Positions 17,999 to 26,742 are shown, counted from the stretch's first letter. The stretch is 36,294 nt of DNA from CAINVV01 sp964506325 (GCA_964506325.1 CAZDLO010000029.1:1-36294), one strand, 5' to 3'. A program made the numbers and translations. Notes: a model not told the origin generated them from the sequence alone.

Positions 17999-18000
17999 AT

Positions 18001-19062
18001 TCATCCTTTCCCCTCTCTTTCGCAGGGCAGAAAAATCGTAATTGTGAATTTTCCGTCCCGGTCTGCTATATTCAACAGGTTGCTGCTGTTGTATACAAGC
18101 CGGAGGCGCTCACCAACATTCTTCAGTCCGATGCCTTCTCCTTTGACAGTGGCTGCATCCGGATCATAATTATTGGTCAGGGTCAGGACCGTATGGCTGC
18201 CCTCCATCCTTGCCGTGAGTGCAATTTCAATGGGTTCAGAAGCTTCATAAACGCCGTATTTAACGGCATTTTCGAAAAGGGGCTGCAGCAGCAAAGTCGG
18301 TATCTGGCATTCAAGGCATTCAGGTTCCGTATCGAAAGAATAGGTCATTTTATCTCCGAACCGGATTTTTTCAATCTGCAGATATTGCCGGATGTGGTTG
18401 ATCTCCTCTGACAGGAATACCAGCTCATTTTGTTCTTTGCGAAGGGAATAGCGCATAAAATCCGAAAGTGCGATTACCATTTCGTGTGCTTTTTCAGGGT
18501 TGGAAAGGGTAAGTGAGGCGATCGAGTTCAGGCTGTTGAATAGAAAATGGGGGTTGATCTGAGATTTTAATGCCCTGAGGACAGCTTCCCTAACCTCCTG
18601 CTTAAGCTCATTTTCACGGTCAGTTTTTTCACGGTTCTTCTGGTAAAGGAGGTATAAGTAAAAAAATGCCGCCATCAGGACATAAAAAAACACCCCGATA
18701 AAAATCCTTGTCGTAAGATGATTTTCCTGGTAAACGATGTAAGAGGGGTCGGCAAGCAACAGACGGGTGATGAACTGTGAGCTGTAGACCCAGGCCAGGG
18801 AGAGGATAATGGCAGCGGCAAGATGTGTTGACAGCAGCTGCGAGATGGGCTTTTCCTCCGGACTGTTGTACCTGACAACAAACCAGATCGCCATGCCAAA
18901 AGCTCCCAGGAGAAACCCGTAAAACATGCCATCAATCAACGAAATCCCCCAGGGGAGGATTTCGAAGTAGATGTTGAAACTGGCCTGAAGGATACCCAAA
19001 AGGATCGGAACAATCCAGTAAAATGCTACAGAGTAGCTGTTTATGATGCCTGGTCTCTCCAT
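18001..19062 (-). CDS. LytS-type membrane sensor histidine kinase
   Basis: The product is 353 aa. The N-terminal half has four predicted transmembrane helices (about 13-30, 43-65, 80-100 and 118-140), followed by a short coiled-coil-like linker (QKNREKTDRENELKQEVREA). The His_kinase domain (PF06580 type) contains LKSQINPHFLFNSLNSIASL with phospho-acceptor His172. The ATPase domain has an N box, LLLQPLFENAVKYGV, and a glycine motif, GEGIGLKNVGERL. No extracellular sensor domain is present, so the signal is probably sensed within the membrane or through a partner. The LiaF-like gene ends 7 bp upstream and the cognate LytTR regulator follows downstream, so the three form one operon. Confidence 0.92.
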   Translation of the reverse strand: MERPGIINSYSVAFYWIVPILLGILQASFNIYFEILPWGISLIDGMFYGFLLGAFGMAIWFVVRYNSPEEKPISQLLSTHLAAAIILSLAWVYSSQFITRLLLADPSYIVYQENHLTTRIFIGVFFYVLMAAFFYLYLLYQKNREKTDRENELKQEVREAVLRALKSQINPHFLFNSLNSIASLTLSNPEKAHEMVIALSDFMRYSLRKEQNELVFLSEEINHIRQYLQIEKIRFGDKMTYSFDTEPECLECQIPTLLLQPLFENAVKYGVYEASEPIEIALTARMEGSHTVLTLTNNYDPDAATVKGEGIGLKNVGERLRLVYNSSNLLNIADRDGKFTITIFLPCEREGKG

Positions 19063-19069
19063 ATCAGGG

Positions 19070-19828
19070 TTAAGGCATGGAGGTTATTTCGCCGCCGCCA
19101 AAGATAGCAGCTCCCTTGATGACAACAACTTTTGTCTGGTCAACACGTGAGATGACTGAATTTCCACGCTTGTCCTCGAAACCACCGAAGATAGAGACAA
19201 CTTCTGTCTTTACATTCCAGTTTTCCGGAACTATGATCTTTGTTCCCCCAAAGATGGTGGCAACGTCGATGACGCATCCGTCCACAGGTTTGCAATAGAG
19301 AAGGTTGATCCTTGATCCGCCGAAAATGCTGGTGATCTTACCACCCCTGAACTGGTCGGAGACCAGGGACATGTGTCTTCCGCCAAAAATTGCCGTCTCG
19401 TCCAGGATGTCATTTTTATTTACTTCTCCATTGTAAGGTGTTGGAGTCGATTTTTTCCATTGAAGGATAAATACCAAACCGATTACTACAAAAACCAGGG
19501 GCCAGAAATTGTGGTAGAAGTCATCAGGAACATCTAATATCCGGGGGAGCATGAAGAAGGCCCCAATCGTGACAAGGATGATTCCTGCCCGGCTTTCCCT
19601 GCGGTTCAAATTATACAAGCCAATGACTATCAGAAGCATAGGCCAGCTGATAAGTATGTGGGTCAAATTCCATGGCAGTAAATCCAGGTTGTTTAGAACA
19701 AGTATACCACCAATTATGACAAATAGGATTCCCAGCAGGACTCTGGAATCAGAGCCGTGGCGTCTTCTGAAATTTTCAAATCCCGGTTTTGGATTTGGGC
19801 TTTCATTTGGATCGTTGATAATATTCAT
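19070..19828 (-). CDS. LiaF-like membrane protein with five IFGG repeats
   Basis: The product is 252 aa from the ATG at 19828; an in-frame ATG at 19852 would add eight residues. The N-terminal half has four transmembrane helices in two pairs (VLLGILFVIIGGILVLNNL, ISWPMLLIVIGLYNL, IILVTIGAFFML, FWPLVFVVIGLVFIL). The C-terminal half has five IFGG repeats (AIFGGRH, SIFGGSR, TIFGGTK, SIFGGFE, AIFGGGE) about 22-25 residues apart, which should build a beta-solenoid-like domain. This matches the LiaF/YvqF (cell wall-active antibiotics response) group. In Bacillus, LiaF inhibits the LiaS kinase until envelope damage occurs. It sits first in the operon with the kinase, so a similar inhibitory or sensing role is inferred. 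Confidence 0.85.
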   Translation of the reverse strand: MNIINDPNESPNPKPGFENFRRRHGSDSRVLLGILFVIIGGILVLNNLDLLPWNLTHILISWPMLLIVIGLYNLNRRESRAGIILVTIGAFFMLPRILDVPDDFYHNFWPLVFVVIGLVFILQWKKSTPTPYNGEVNKNDILDETAIFGGRHMSLVSDQFRGGKITSIFGGSRINLLYCKPVDGCVIDVATIFGGTKIIVPENWNVKTEVVSIFGGFEDKRGNSVISRVDQTKVVVIKGAAIFGGGEITSMP

Positions 19829-19871
19829 GGCAAAATGTGTTAAGTGAGACAATGAATTTTAAATCTTGATT

Positions 19872-19879
19872 CAAATGTA
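19872..19879 (-). promoter_or_regulatory. Putative -7 promoter element for the LiaF-like/kinase/regulator operon
   Basis: The minus strand reads TACATTTG, a perfect TAnnTTTG match 44 bp before the chosen LiaF-like start. No clear -33 box is seen. Confidence 0.4.
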
Positions 19880-19957
19880 GTTTCCTGTCTGTCATTTACG
19901 AAGCGGAAATCGGCCAACCCTTCCGGATAATCGGTGAATGGAGAAATTTTTCGGTTA

Positions 19958-22663
19958 TTATCGTCCCGAGTGTGTAATCATCCGATACAGTTCACTGTTG
20001 AATTTATTCGCCTTGGCCAATTTCTCAAGTGTGATGTGTATCCTGTACCTCCAGTAATGCTGTGCTACGGCCGGAATATTGATTCTCTCTGCTTCAAAGT
20101 CCTGCCTGCGAAGCTCCTCATCCATGGCCAGAAGATCCTGGATCGGGAAAATGGTCCACATTGCGGGCGACCAGAAATGTTGAAGTATGATATCCCTGGC
20201 CAGCCATGGCTCCATCATCCTGCTGAAAGTGGCCTGGTTTCCCATGATTGTCCTGAAGAACAGTTCGCTTTTACCTGCATCTTCTTCCCACCAGCCACGC
20301 AGGGTTGAAGTATCGTGGGTTGACGTGGTGCTGACAGAAAGATACGGAGCATCAGAGGGATGCAGGAATTCAATCTTGGGGTCTTTTGGCATCCTTTGTA
20401 CTTCAAGGCTTAGTATTCCAAGATTTTTCATCACTCCCGGAACACAGTCCGGTATCATTCCGAGATCTTCCCCGCAAACAAGCATGTCGGAGGCCTCTAT
20501 GATGGCCGGCAATTTTTTCAGGGCTTGCTCCCTCCAGAAATCATTATGCCGGTGGTAGAAGTACTCAATATACAATTCGTCCAGCAGATATCGGTTGTTA
20601 TCTCCCATGTTCATGTACGAATTGGTGTCGTGAAAGGCAATCCGCGGATGGAAATGGGTTGGCTTGACCGGGTCGCGCAGGAAAATAACCTCACCGATCA
20701 GGGAACAAAGCCCATCCCTGATGCGGCTCTCTTTGCCGCTGAGTTGTTCTTTTCCCTGTTTGGATTCGAAATGATCCCAAACCTGCCGTTGCGTTGCAAA
20801 ATTTGATTTCAGGTTGAATTTGCCAGGTTCATACTCCGACAGATATTTATTCTTCACCTCTTCTGTAAATTCCCCGAATAGCCCCCAAAGGAAATAATCC
20901 CGGATATACGGCTTGGTAAATCTCTCCTCGTTGAAGGCAACGCCACGGTCGATGATTTCATCTCTCGAAAAGGGCAGAGCCGGGTTGAAATGACCCATTG
21001 TGCCGAAGATATGCTGCGCAGGAATCTCCCATATCCGGAAGAAACCCACGATGTGATCTATGCGGATGGCATCAAAATAACGGGACATATGTTTTAGCCT
21101 GTTTTTCCACCACTGGTAACCATCTTTTGCCATGACCTCCCAGTTATAGGTTGGGAAACCCCAGTTTTGACCCTGGTTGGCAAAATCATCCGGGGGAGCA
21201 CCTGCCTGTTGAGTCAGGTTGAATAATTCCGGTTGTGTCCATGCCTCCACGCTGTTCGGACTGATTCCTATCGGGATGTCACCTTTCAGAATGATACCGT
21301 TGTTTCTGGCGTAGGCAACAGCCTCACTTAGCTGTTTGTGGGCATGATACTGGATGAAATAATGCACGGCAATATCGTGATGGATATCCTTGCCGGGCGA
21401 TGTTAGCTCTTCAATCTCTTTTTTGCTGTAGGAGGAATGAGTTCTCCAAAGCCTGAAATTGGCTGTATTATTCTGATCCCTCAGGTAACAGAACGCGGAA
21501 TAGGGGACCAGCCATTCCTTGTTTGATTTAAAGAACTCCAGGAAGGCTTGACCTTTCAGGAAGTGGTCCATCTGCTGGTCAAAAATTATTTTGAAGAATT
21601 TTGACTTAACCTTGTGGACCTCATCATAATGGACCGACTCCAGGGAATTAAAGCTGGAAAGAGTCTTGATAAATCCCACCATCAGGCTCTCTTCATCCAA
21701 TACACCAATTTTGGTGATATTGAGAAATACGGGATGCAGCGCCATTACTGATATGGACTTGTATGGGTAGGAGTCAATCCACGAGTGCGTTGCCACAGTT
21801 TCATTGAGAGGCAACAGCTGGATCAGTTTCAATCCGCACTTCTTCGCCCAGTCGACCAGCTGGTATAAATCCGTGAATTCCCCTATTCCTCCGCTGTGTT
21901 CAGTTCGCAGGGAGAACAGCGGTACAGCTACTCCTGCTCCTTTCCACTGACAGGTATTCTGTCTGAATTTTTCATCGGTATGCACTTTCAGGGAATTCTC
22001 AGCATCACAAACAAAATCCCTGATGACCCTGTTGCTGCCCTCTTCCCATTCTATAATCCTCTGGTTTTCTGGATCAAATATGACATATTTGTAATGAAGC
22101 GGGAATTTTAATTTGGTTGCATCCAGGTCAATTTTCCAAAGCGGTGCTGTGGAATCATCCATTACCAGTGCGTTGGTCTCCTCCCATTCACCCGGGTGGG
22201 GTTCGGTGCCTAGAATGGCAATTTTGTATCTTGGATCTGTTGCGGGGGTGTGCAGCTGTATTCTCAGGATTTTGGAGGAGGCATTTTGCTTTATCCTTCC
22301 GGAGGATGGTTTTCTGTTCAGAAGCAAATTCTGGAAGGCAGAGGAATAAAGGGCATTCTCAGGGTCCGATGCACTGCGCCAAAAATCCCTTAGGCGAATC
22401 TCCCCGGCTTTTATCTTTTTGAAAGATATTTTTCGTGGGGTACCCCATTCAGGGATAAAACTTCCTTCGCTGTTCTGCAAAAGATACCTGTATTCTAGTT
22501 CGTCCGTTTCTGATTCGGTAAATAGTTGCCATTCACCAGGGAATTGATTTTTCAAAGGCAAAGCCCGGCTCGGATCCCATTGCCCAAATTCAGGAGTTGA
22601 TCCGGAAATGAAAATAGTTTCTCCCCAGGTCGTTTGATAGTCAATTTTAAATGATAGCTTCAT
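19958..22663 (-). CDS. malQ: 4-alpha-glucanotransferase with two N-terminal CBM20 domains
   Basis: The product is 901 aa. Two starch-binding CBM20 modules come first (about 1-100, with TWGETIFISGSTPEFGQWDP, and about 128-225, with GTEPHPGEWEETNAL). A GH77 amylomaltase barrel follows (about 245-890). GH77 motifs include LKLIQLLPLNET, FDAIRIDHIVGFFRIWEIP (nucleophile Asp region), CGEDLGMIPDCVPGVMKNLG (acid/base Glu) and STTSTHDTSTLRGWWEED. It transfers alpha-1,4-glucan segments between malto-oligosaccharides. The CBM20-CBM20-GH77 layout and length match plant DPE2-type disproportionating enzymes rather than the 500-690 residue bacterial MalQ. No signal peptide is seen, so it is cytoplasmic. It lies on the same strand as pulA, suggesting shared work in glycogen or maltodextrin turnover. 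Confidence 0.93.
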   Translation of the reverse strand: MKLSFKIDYQTTWGETIFISGSTPEFGQWDPSRALPLKNQFPGEWQLFTESETDELEYRYLLQNSEGSFIPEWGTPRKISFKKIKAGEIRLRDFWRSASDPENALYSSAFQNLLLNRKPSSGRIKQNASSKILRIQLHTPATDPRYKIAILGTEPHPGEWEETNALVMDDSTAPLWKIDLDATKLKFPLHYKYVIFDPENQRIIEWEEGSNRVIRDFVCDAENSLKVHTDEKFRQNTCQWKGAGVAVPLFSLRTEHSGGIGEFTDLYQLVDWAKKCGLKLIQLLPLNETVATHSWIDSYPYKSISVMALHPVFLNITKIGVLDEESLMVGFIKTLSSFNSLESVHYDEVHKVKSKFFKIIFDQQMDHFLKGQAFLEFFKSNKEWLVPYSAFCYLRDQNNTANFRLWRTHSSYSKKEIEELTSPGKDIHHDIAVHYFIQYHAHKQLSEAVAYARNNGIILKGDIPIGISPNSVEAWTQPELFNLTQQAGAPPDDFANQGQNWGFPTYNWEVMAKDGYQWWKNRLKHMSRYFDAIRIDHIVGFFRIWEIPAQHIFGTMGHFNPALPFSRDEIIDRGVAFNEERFTKPYIRDYFLWGLFGEFTEEVKNKYLSEYEPGKFNLKSNFATQRQVWDHFESKQGKEQLSGKESRIRDGLCSLIGEVIFLRDPVKPTHFHPRIAFHDTNSYMNMGDNNRYLLDELYIEYFYHRHNDFWREQALKKLPAIIEASDMLVCGEDLGMIPDCVPGVMKNLGILSLEVQRMPKDPKIEFLHPSDAPYLSVSTTSTHDTSTLRGWWEEDAGKSELFFRTIMGNQATFSRMMEPWLARDIILQHFWSPAMWTIFPIQDLLAMDEELRRQDFEAERINIPAVAQHYWRYRIHITLEKLAKANKFNSELYRMITHSGR

Positions 22664-23019
22664 TTTTTCTCCTTTCGTGTTTTCAGACCGATTGCCGTCT
22701 TATCCGAAAAGGTTTTCTGGATACCCGAAATATCCCCTGCCCGAATATTAATTCCCTTATGTCCGGAGTCGGTCATGTCTGTTCCGTTTCTCAAAATTAC
22801 AATTCTATTGTCTAATAATGATGATTTGTGAACTAAATATTCATCTTCAGAACCCTTTACACGATTTTTTCGTATGACTATTCTGTTACCTCAGCTTAAA
22901 GTGCAGGTTGATAAGCCGGAAATTATATCACGTTAATTTTCAACAATATATTCTTCTTAGGATGATACTTGTTGCTTCTCCTGACAGGACCATAAATTCG
23001 AATAGAAAAGCACCCAGGT
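22664..23019. other. Intergenic region between divergent malQ and MATE genes
   Basis: This 356-bp region holds no convincing gene. It contains a perfect TAnnTTTG element for malQ on the minus strand (22792-22799). For the plus strand, only a near match, TAATTTTC around 22934, could serve the MATE gene. No stable hairpin or repeat is obvious. Confidence 0.6.
22792..22799 (-). promoter_or_regulatory. Putative -7 promoter element for malQ
   Basis: The minus strand reads TAATTTTG, a perfect TAnnTTTG match 129 bp before the malQ ATG. No clear -33 box is seen. Confidence 0.35.
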
Positions 23020-24381
23020 ATGCTTAAAGATTTTACAACAACACCGCTTCCCGGATTGATCCGGTCAATCGCTTTGCCTTCAAGCATCGGGTTGATATTC
23101 AATACTTTGTTCAATGTCGTGGACACCTATTACGGGGGATTGGTCTCTACCACTGCTTTGGCAGCTTTGTCGCTCTCCTTTCCGGTGTTCTTTATCATCC
23201 TTTCCGTAGGGATTGGAATGGGAACAGGTACTACAGCCCTTGTATCCCATGCTTTGGGTGAGGGAAGGCAAGATAAGGCCAGGCTCTATGCCATCCAGGC
23301 CGTCACACTGTCGGTCTTCAATGCCATTGTCCTTACTGCCTTGGGAATCTGGTTGGCCCCCCACTTGCTGAAATTGCTCGGGGCAAAGGACGACTACCTT
23401 GATATTGCAGTGAGTTATATGAATATCATCCTTTCAGGAACGTTTTTCTTCCTGCTGAACAGCATCCTTAACGCTTCACTGACCTCCAGGGGAGATACAA
23501 AGACCTACAGGAATTTTCTGGTGGTGGGATTCTTTCTGAACGTGATTATGGATCCATGGTTTCTGTATGGAGGACTTGGAGTCCCTGCCATGGGGGTTTT
23601 CGGGATTGGACTCGCTACCGTTCTAATCCAGGTAATGGGTACTTTTTACATGGTATACAGGGTCAGAAAACAGAAGATCATGGAAGGGGTAACCTGGAAA
23701 GAGTGGATACCGCACAAAAAATATTTTCTGGAACTTTTTAAGCAAGGATTGCCGGCAAGTCTGAATATGATGACGGTTGCCATCGGGATTTTTGTAATAA
23801 CCTATTTCGCCGGGAAATTCGGCAAGGAGGCGGTTGCCGGCTACGGAATTGCTACCAGGATTGAACAACTGATCCTGCTGCCTACCATTGGACTGAATAT
23901 CGCGGCCCTGACAATTGCAGCGCAGAACCTGGGTGCCGGACTTCCCCAAAGGGTGTTTCAGTCATGGAAACTCAATATCATCTATGGGCTTACCATCATC
24001 TCGATCGGGATTGTTGGGGTCCTGTTTTTTCTTGAACCTCTGATCAGGTTCTTTACCACCGATCCGGAGGTCATACGGATCAGCAAGGAATACCTCAAAA
24101 TTGGTGTGCTCTTCTTTTGTGCCTATATATTCCTGAATATTTCCGTCTCTACCCTGCAGGGGATCAAAAAACCCATGTATGCCATCTTTGTCGGATCCTA
24201 CAGGCAGTTCCTGATGCCCCTGCCCCTCTTCCTTCTCCTTTCCGTCCATTATGGCTGGGGTACCAAAGGAATCTGGTGGGGAATCTTTTTTGCAAACTGG
24301 AGTGCAGCGATATTCACTTTCTTCTATACAAGGAATAAACTGAGGAAATTGCAACTGCAGACCCAAAGCGATGTGAAGTAG
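23020..24381 (+). CDS. MATE-family multidrug/cation antiporter
   Basis: The product is 453 aa, the usual length for this family, with about twelve hydrophobic helices arranged as two six-helix halves. The start PLPGLIRSIALPSSIGLIFN is followed by NVVDTYYGGLVSTTALAALS and GIGMGTGTTALVSHALGEGR. The second half repeats the pattern with FKQGLPASLNMMTVAIG and the GYGIATRIEQLILLP signature. MATE transporters export cationic drugs, dyes or metabolites in exchange for sodium or protons. The substrate cannot be told. The gene stands alone, divergent from malQ and convergent with glnS, with a strong terminator downstream. Confidence 0.93.
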   Translation: MLKDFTTTPLPGLIRSIALPSSIGLIFNTLFNVVDTYYGGLVSTTALAALSLSFPVFFIILSVGIGMGTGTTALVSHALGEGRQDKARLYAIQAVTLSVFNAIVLTALGIWLAPHLLKLLGAKDDYLDIAVSYMNIILSGTFFFLLNSILNASLTSRGDTKTYRNFLVVGFFLNVIMDPWFLYGGLGVPAMGVFGIGLATVLIQVMGTFYMVYRVRKQKIMEGVTWKEWIPHKKYFLELFKQGLPASLNMMTVAIGIFVITYFAGKFGKEAVAGYGIATRIEQLILLPTIGLNIAALTIAAQNLGAGLPQRVFQSWKLNIIYGLTIISIGIVGVLFFLEPLIRFFTTDPEVIRISKEYLKIGVLFFCAYIFLNISVSTLQGIKKPMYAIFVGSYRQFLMPLPLFLLLSVHYGWGTKGIWWGIFFANWSAAIFTFFYTRNKLRKLQLQTQSDVK

Positions 24382-24400
24382 TTTTACTCCCCTGATAAAA

Positions 24401-24447
24401 CGGCACCCCCTGCAGGACAATAGCGTTCTGCAGGGGGTGCTGTTTTT
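24401..24447. terminator. Bidirectional rho-independent terminator between MATE and glnS
   Basis: A perfect 13-bp GC-rich stem (24403-24415 with 24428-24440) encloses a 12-nt loop. On the plus strand it is followed by TGTTTTT, on the minus strand by CCGTTTTATC. It sits 21 bp after the MATE stop and 28 bp beyond the glnS stop, so it serves both convergent genes. Confidence 0.9.
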
Positions 24448-24468
24448 GCAAAGGCTTCTTACCCTTAC

Positions 24469-26133
24469 TTATTTCTTGGAGTTGTCTTTTAAGGATACAG
24501 TCCTGTTAAACACAATTTTATCTGTTGCAGAGTCAGGATCCACATTAAAGTATCCCAATCGTTCAAATTGGAAATTGGATAGTGGGGTCGCGCCTTTGAC
24601 AAATGGCTCAACAAAACAGTTCACGAGTATTTTCAGAGAGTCGGGATTCAAAAATGCCAGAAATTCCTTGTCTTTATGTCCATCCGGATCAGGATCGGTG
24701 AACAAACGGTCGTAAAGCCTTACTTCACAGGATATCGCTCCTTCCTCAGCTACCCAGTGAAGGGTAGCCTTGACTTTGCGACCATCCGGAGCATTGCCTC
24801 CCTTGGTTTCGGGATCGTAAGTACAATGTAATTCAACAATATTGCCCGTTTCGTCCTTGACGACTTCGTTGCATCTGATAAAATAAGCATAGCGCAGACG
24901 CACCTCTTTCCCGGGAGCCAGACGGTAGAATTTATTGGATGGCTCTTCCATAAAATCTTCCCTTTCAATGTAAATAACTTTTGAAAAAGGGACTTTTCGC
25001 CTTCCCATGCTCTCATCTTCAGGATTGTTGATGGCGTCTACCTCTTCTGTATGGTTTTCGGGGTAATTGGTGATGACAATTTTCAAAGGATCTGTAACAC
25101 ACATCACGCGTTGCGCCCTTTTATTCAGGTCTTCCCTGATACAATACTCAAGCAGTGCAACATCGGTCACTCCATCCACTTTGGTGATGCCAACCATATC
25201 TGCAAAATTGCGTATGGATTCCGGAGTATAACCCCTTCTCCTGAGCCCGCATATGGTAGGCATACGGGGGTCATCCCAATCGCTGACATACCCTTCCTTG
25301 ACCAGTTGAAGCAACTTGCGTTTGCTCATTACCGTTGAAGTGATATTCAGCCTGGAAAACTCTATCTGACGGGGACGATAGTCCGAATCCCTTAGCTCTT
25401 CTACAAACCAGTCGTACAAAGGGCGGTGTACCTCAAATTCGAGTGTACATATTGAATGTGTGATTCCTTCCCAATAGTCAGATTGCCCGTGAGCGTAATC
25501 ATACATGGGATAAATACACCATTTGTCGCCGGTACGGTGATGTGGCTGTTTCAGGATACGGTACATCAGCGGATCGCGCATGTGCATGTTGGGGGACGAC
25601 ATATCGATTTTTGCCCTCAAAACGCATTCTCCTTCGTTGTACTTTCCGGCTTTCATATCCGCAAAAATACGGAGGTTGTTCTCCGGATCCGTATTGCGGT
25701 AAGGACTTTCGGTACCTGGCCTTGTTGGTGTTCCCCTTTGTTCACTTATCACTTCCTGCGACTGGAAATCAATGTAGGCTTTTCCATTCCCGATTAGTTC
25801 CACTGCAAAGTCATATAGCTTGTCAAAATAGTCAGATGCATAATAAAGACGGTCCTCCCAATCAAATCCAAGCCACCTTACATCCTCCATGATGGAGTCG
25901 ACATACTCGGTCTCCTCCTTGGCAGGATTGGTATCATCAAAACGCAGGTTGGTGATACCTCCGAATAGCCGGGCTGTACCAAAGTTCAGGCAGATCGATT
26001 TGGCATGGCCGATATGCAGGTACCCGTTGGGCTCAGGTGGGAAGCGGGTATGAACTCTACGGTCATTCTTTCCTGAGGCAAGATCTTCAACGATTTGCTG
26101 CTGAATGAAATTTTTTGGTACGATTGGATCCAT
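24469..26133 (-). CDS. glnS: Glutaminyl-tRNA synthetase
   Basis: The product is 554 aa, the typical bacterial GlnRS length. It charges tRNA-Gln directly with glutamine. The class I HIGH motif is in PPEPNGYLHIGHAKSICLNF (His40-His43) and the KMSKS-type motif is VMSKRKL. The N-terminal VPKNFIQQQIVEDLASGKND and FRFDDTNP-like LRFDDTNPAKEETEYVDSI are diagnostic of GlnRS rather than GluRS. The anticodon-binding beta-barrels make up the C-terminal third (KVIYIEREDFMEE and YFNVDPDSA). The gene ends beside the bidirectional terminator, has a TAnnTTTG element 26 bp upstream and is divergent from folB. Confidence 0.98.
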   Translation of the reverse strand: MDPIVPKNFIQQQIVEDLASGKNDRRVHTRFPPEPNGYLHIGHAKSICLNFGTARLFGGITNLRFDDTNPAKEETEYVDSIMEDVRWLGFDWEDRLYYASDYFDKLYDFAVELIGNGKAYIDFQSQEVISEQRGTPTRPGTESPYRNTDPENNLRIFADMKAGKYNEGECVLRAKIDMSSPNMHMRDPLMYRILKQPHHRTGDKWCIYPMYDYAHGQSDYWEGITHSICTLEFEVHRPLYDWFVEELRDSDYRPRQIEFSRLNITSTVMSKRKLLQLVKEGYVSDWDDPRMPTICGLRRRGYTPESIRNFADMVGITKVDGVTDVALLEYCIREDLNKRAQRVMCVTDPLKIVITNYPENHTEEVDAINNPEDESMGRRKVPFSKVIYIEREDFMEEPSNKFYRLAPGKEVRLRYAYFIRCNEVVKDETGNIVELHCTYDPETKGGNAPDGRKVKATLHWVAEEGAISCEVRLYDRLFTDPDPDGHKDKEFLAFLNPDSLKILVNCFVEPFVKGATPLSNFQFERLGYFNVDPDSATDKIVFNRTVSLKDNSKK

Positions 26134-26158
26134 GGCGACTAACTAAAAATTTTCCGTG

Positions 26159-26166
26159 CAAAGGTA
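26159..26166 (-). promoter_or_regulatory. Putative -7 promoter element for glnS
   Basis: The minus strand reads TACCTTTG, a perfect TAnnTTTG match 26 bp before the glnS ATG. A TTTG box, read as CAAA at 26190-26193, lies 23 bp further upstream and could be the -33 element, though the spacing is slightly long. Confidence 0.5.
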
Positions 26167-26215
26167 GCAAGAGTTGTTTATTTGGAGAACAAATATCGGT
26201 TATTAAAAATTGAGT

Positions 26216-26223
26216 TAAATTTG
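26216..26223 (+). promoter_or_regulatory. Putative -7 promoter element for folB
   Basis: TAAATTTG matches TAnnTTTG perfectly 23 bp before the folB ATG. It lies 50 bp from the opposing glnS element, giving a compact divergent promoter region. Confidence 0.5.
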
Positions 26224-26246
26224 AACGAATAAAAATGAGTTGAACC

Positions 26247-26597
26247 ATGGGAATTATTGAGCTGGAAGGAATGGAATTTTATGCCTACCACGGTTATTTC
26301 AGGAGCGAACGCATCGTTGGTAACAGGTTTGAAGTGAATATTTCCATTGAAACAGACTGTGATAAAGCCGCTAAGAGTGATCATCTTCCGGATGCGCTGA
26401 ACTATGAGAGTATTTTCAACCTGGTGAAGGATGAGATGCATCAGCGCTCCCACTTGCTGGAAAATGTTGCCGGCCGTATCCTCGACAAGATACATGCTTG
26501 CTACCCGGAAGCAGGAAAGGTGAAAGTGAAAATCTCTAAGACAAGGCCTCCGATGGGAGGCCATATCAAAGCTGTAAGTGTAACGATGGAGCGCTGA
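26247..26597 (+). CDS. folB: Dihydroneopterin aldolase
   Basis: The product is 116 aa, the normal FolB length. It converts 7,8-dihydroneopterin to 6-hydroxymethyl-7,8-dihydropterin and glycolaldehyde in folate synthesis, as a cytoplasmic octamer. The start IIELEGMEFYAYHGYFRSER includes the conserved GxxxYxxHG-type motif. The central LNYESIFNLVKDEM, the substrate-binding HLLENVAGRILDKI, and the C-terminal VKVKISKTRPPMGGHIKAV with the catalytic Lys all fit. No other folate gene is adjacent. The promoter of tRNA-Cys begins 43 bp after its stop. Confidence 0.95.
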   Translation: MGIIELEGMEFYAYHGYFRSERIVGNRFEVNISIETDCDKAAKSDHLPDALNYESIFNLVKDEMHQRSHLLENVAGRILDKIHACYPEAGKVKVKISKTRPPMGGHIKAVSVTMER

Positions 26598-26640
26598 AAT
26601 TTCATTTTTTTTCCCTTCCGGTTTTCTTTGAGAAAAAAAC

Positions 26641-26648
26641 TATATTTG
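26641..26648 (+). promoter_or_regulatory. Putative -7 promoter element for tRNA-Cys
   Basis: TATATTTG is a perfect TAnnTTTG match ending 11 bp before the first base of mature tRNA-Cys, which is ideal placement. The usual -33 TTTG is poorly placed: the nearest TTTG is only 10 bp upstream. Confidence 0.6.
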
Positions 26649-26659
26649 CACACCGATAC

Positions 26660-26730
26660 GGTCGGTTGGCCGAGTGGCTAGGCAGCGGTCTGCAAAACCG
26701 TGTACGGCGGTTCGAATCCGCCATCGACCT
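26660..26730 (+). tRNA. tRNA-Cys (GCA)
   Basis: The acceptor stem GGTCGGT pairs with ATCGACC, with one G-T pair. The anticodon arm is a 5-bp stem around CTGCAAA with anticodon GCA. The T arm CGGCGG/CCGCC carries TTCGAATC. The discriminator base is U, as conserved in cysteine tRNAs, and CCA is not encoded. Its length of 71 nt equals that of the E. coli homologue without CCA. Confidence 0.96.
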
Positions 26731-26742
26731 CAACCTCAATCT

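Noticed and set aside
26178..26564. 128-aa minus-strand open frame opposite folB
   Set aside because: It is the antisense shadow of a clear dihydroneopterin aldolase.
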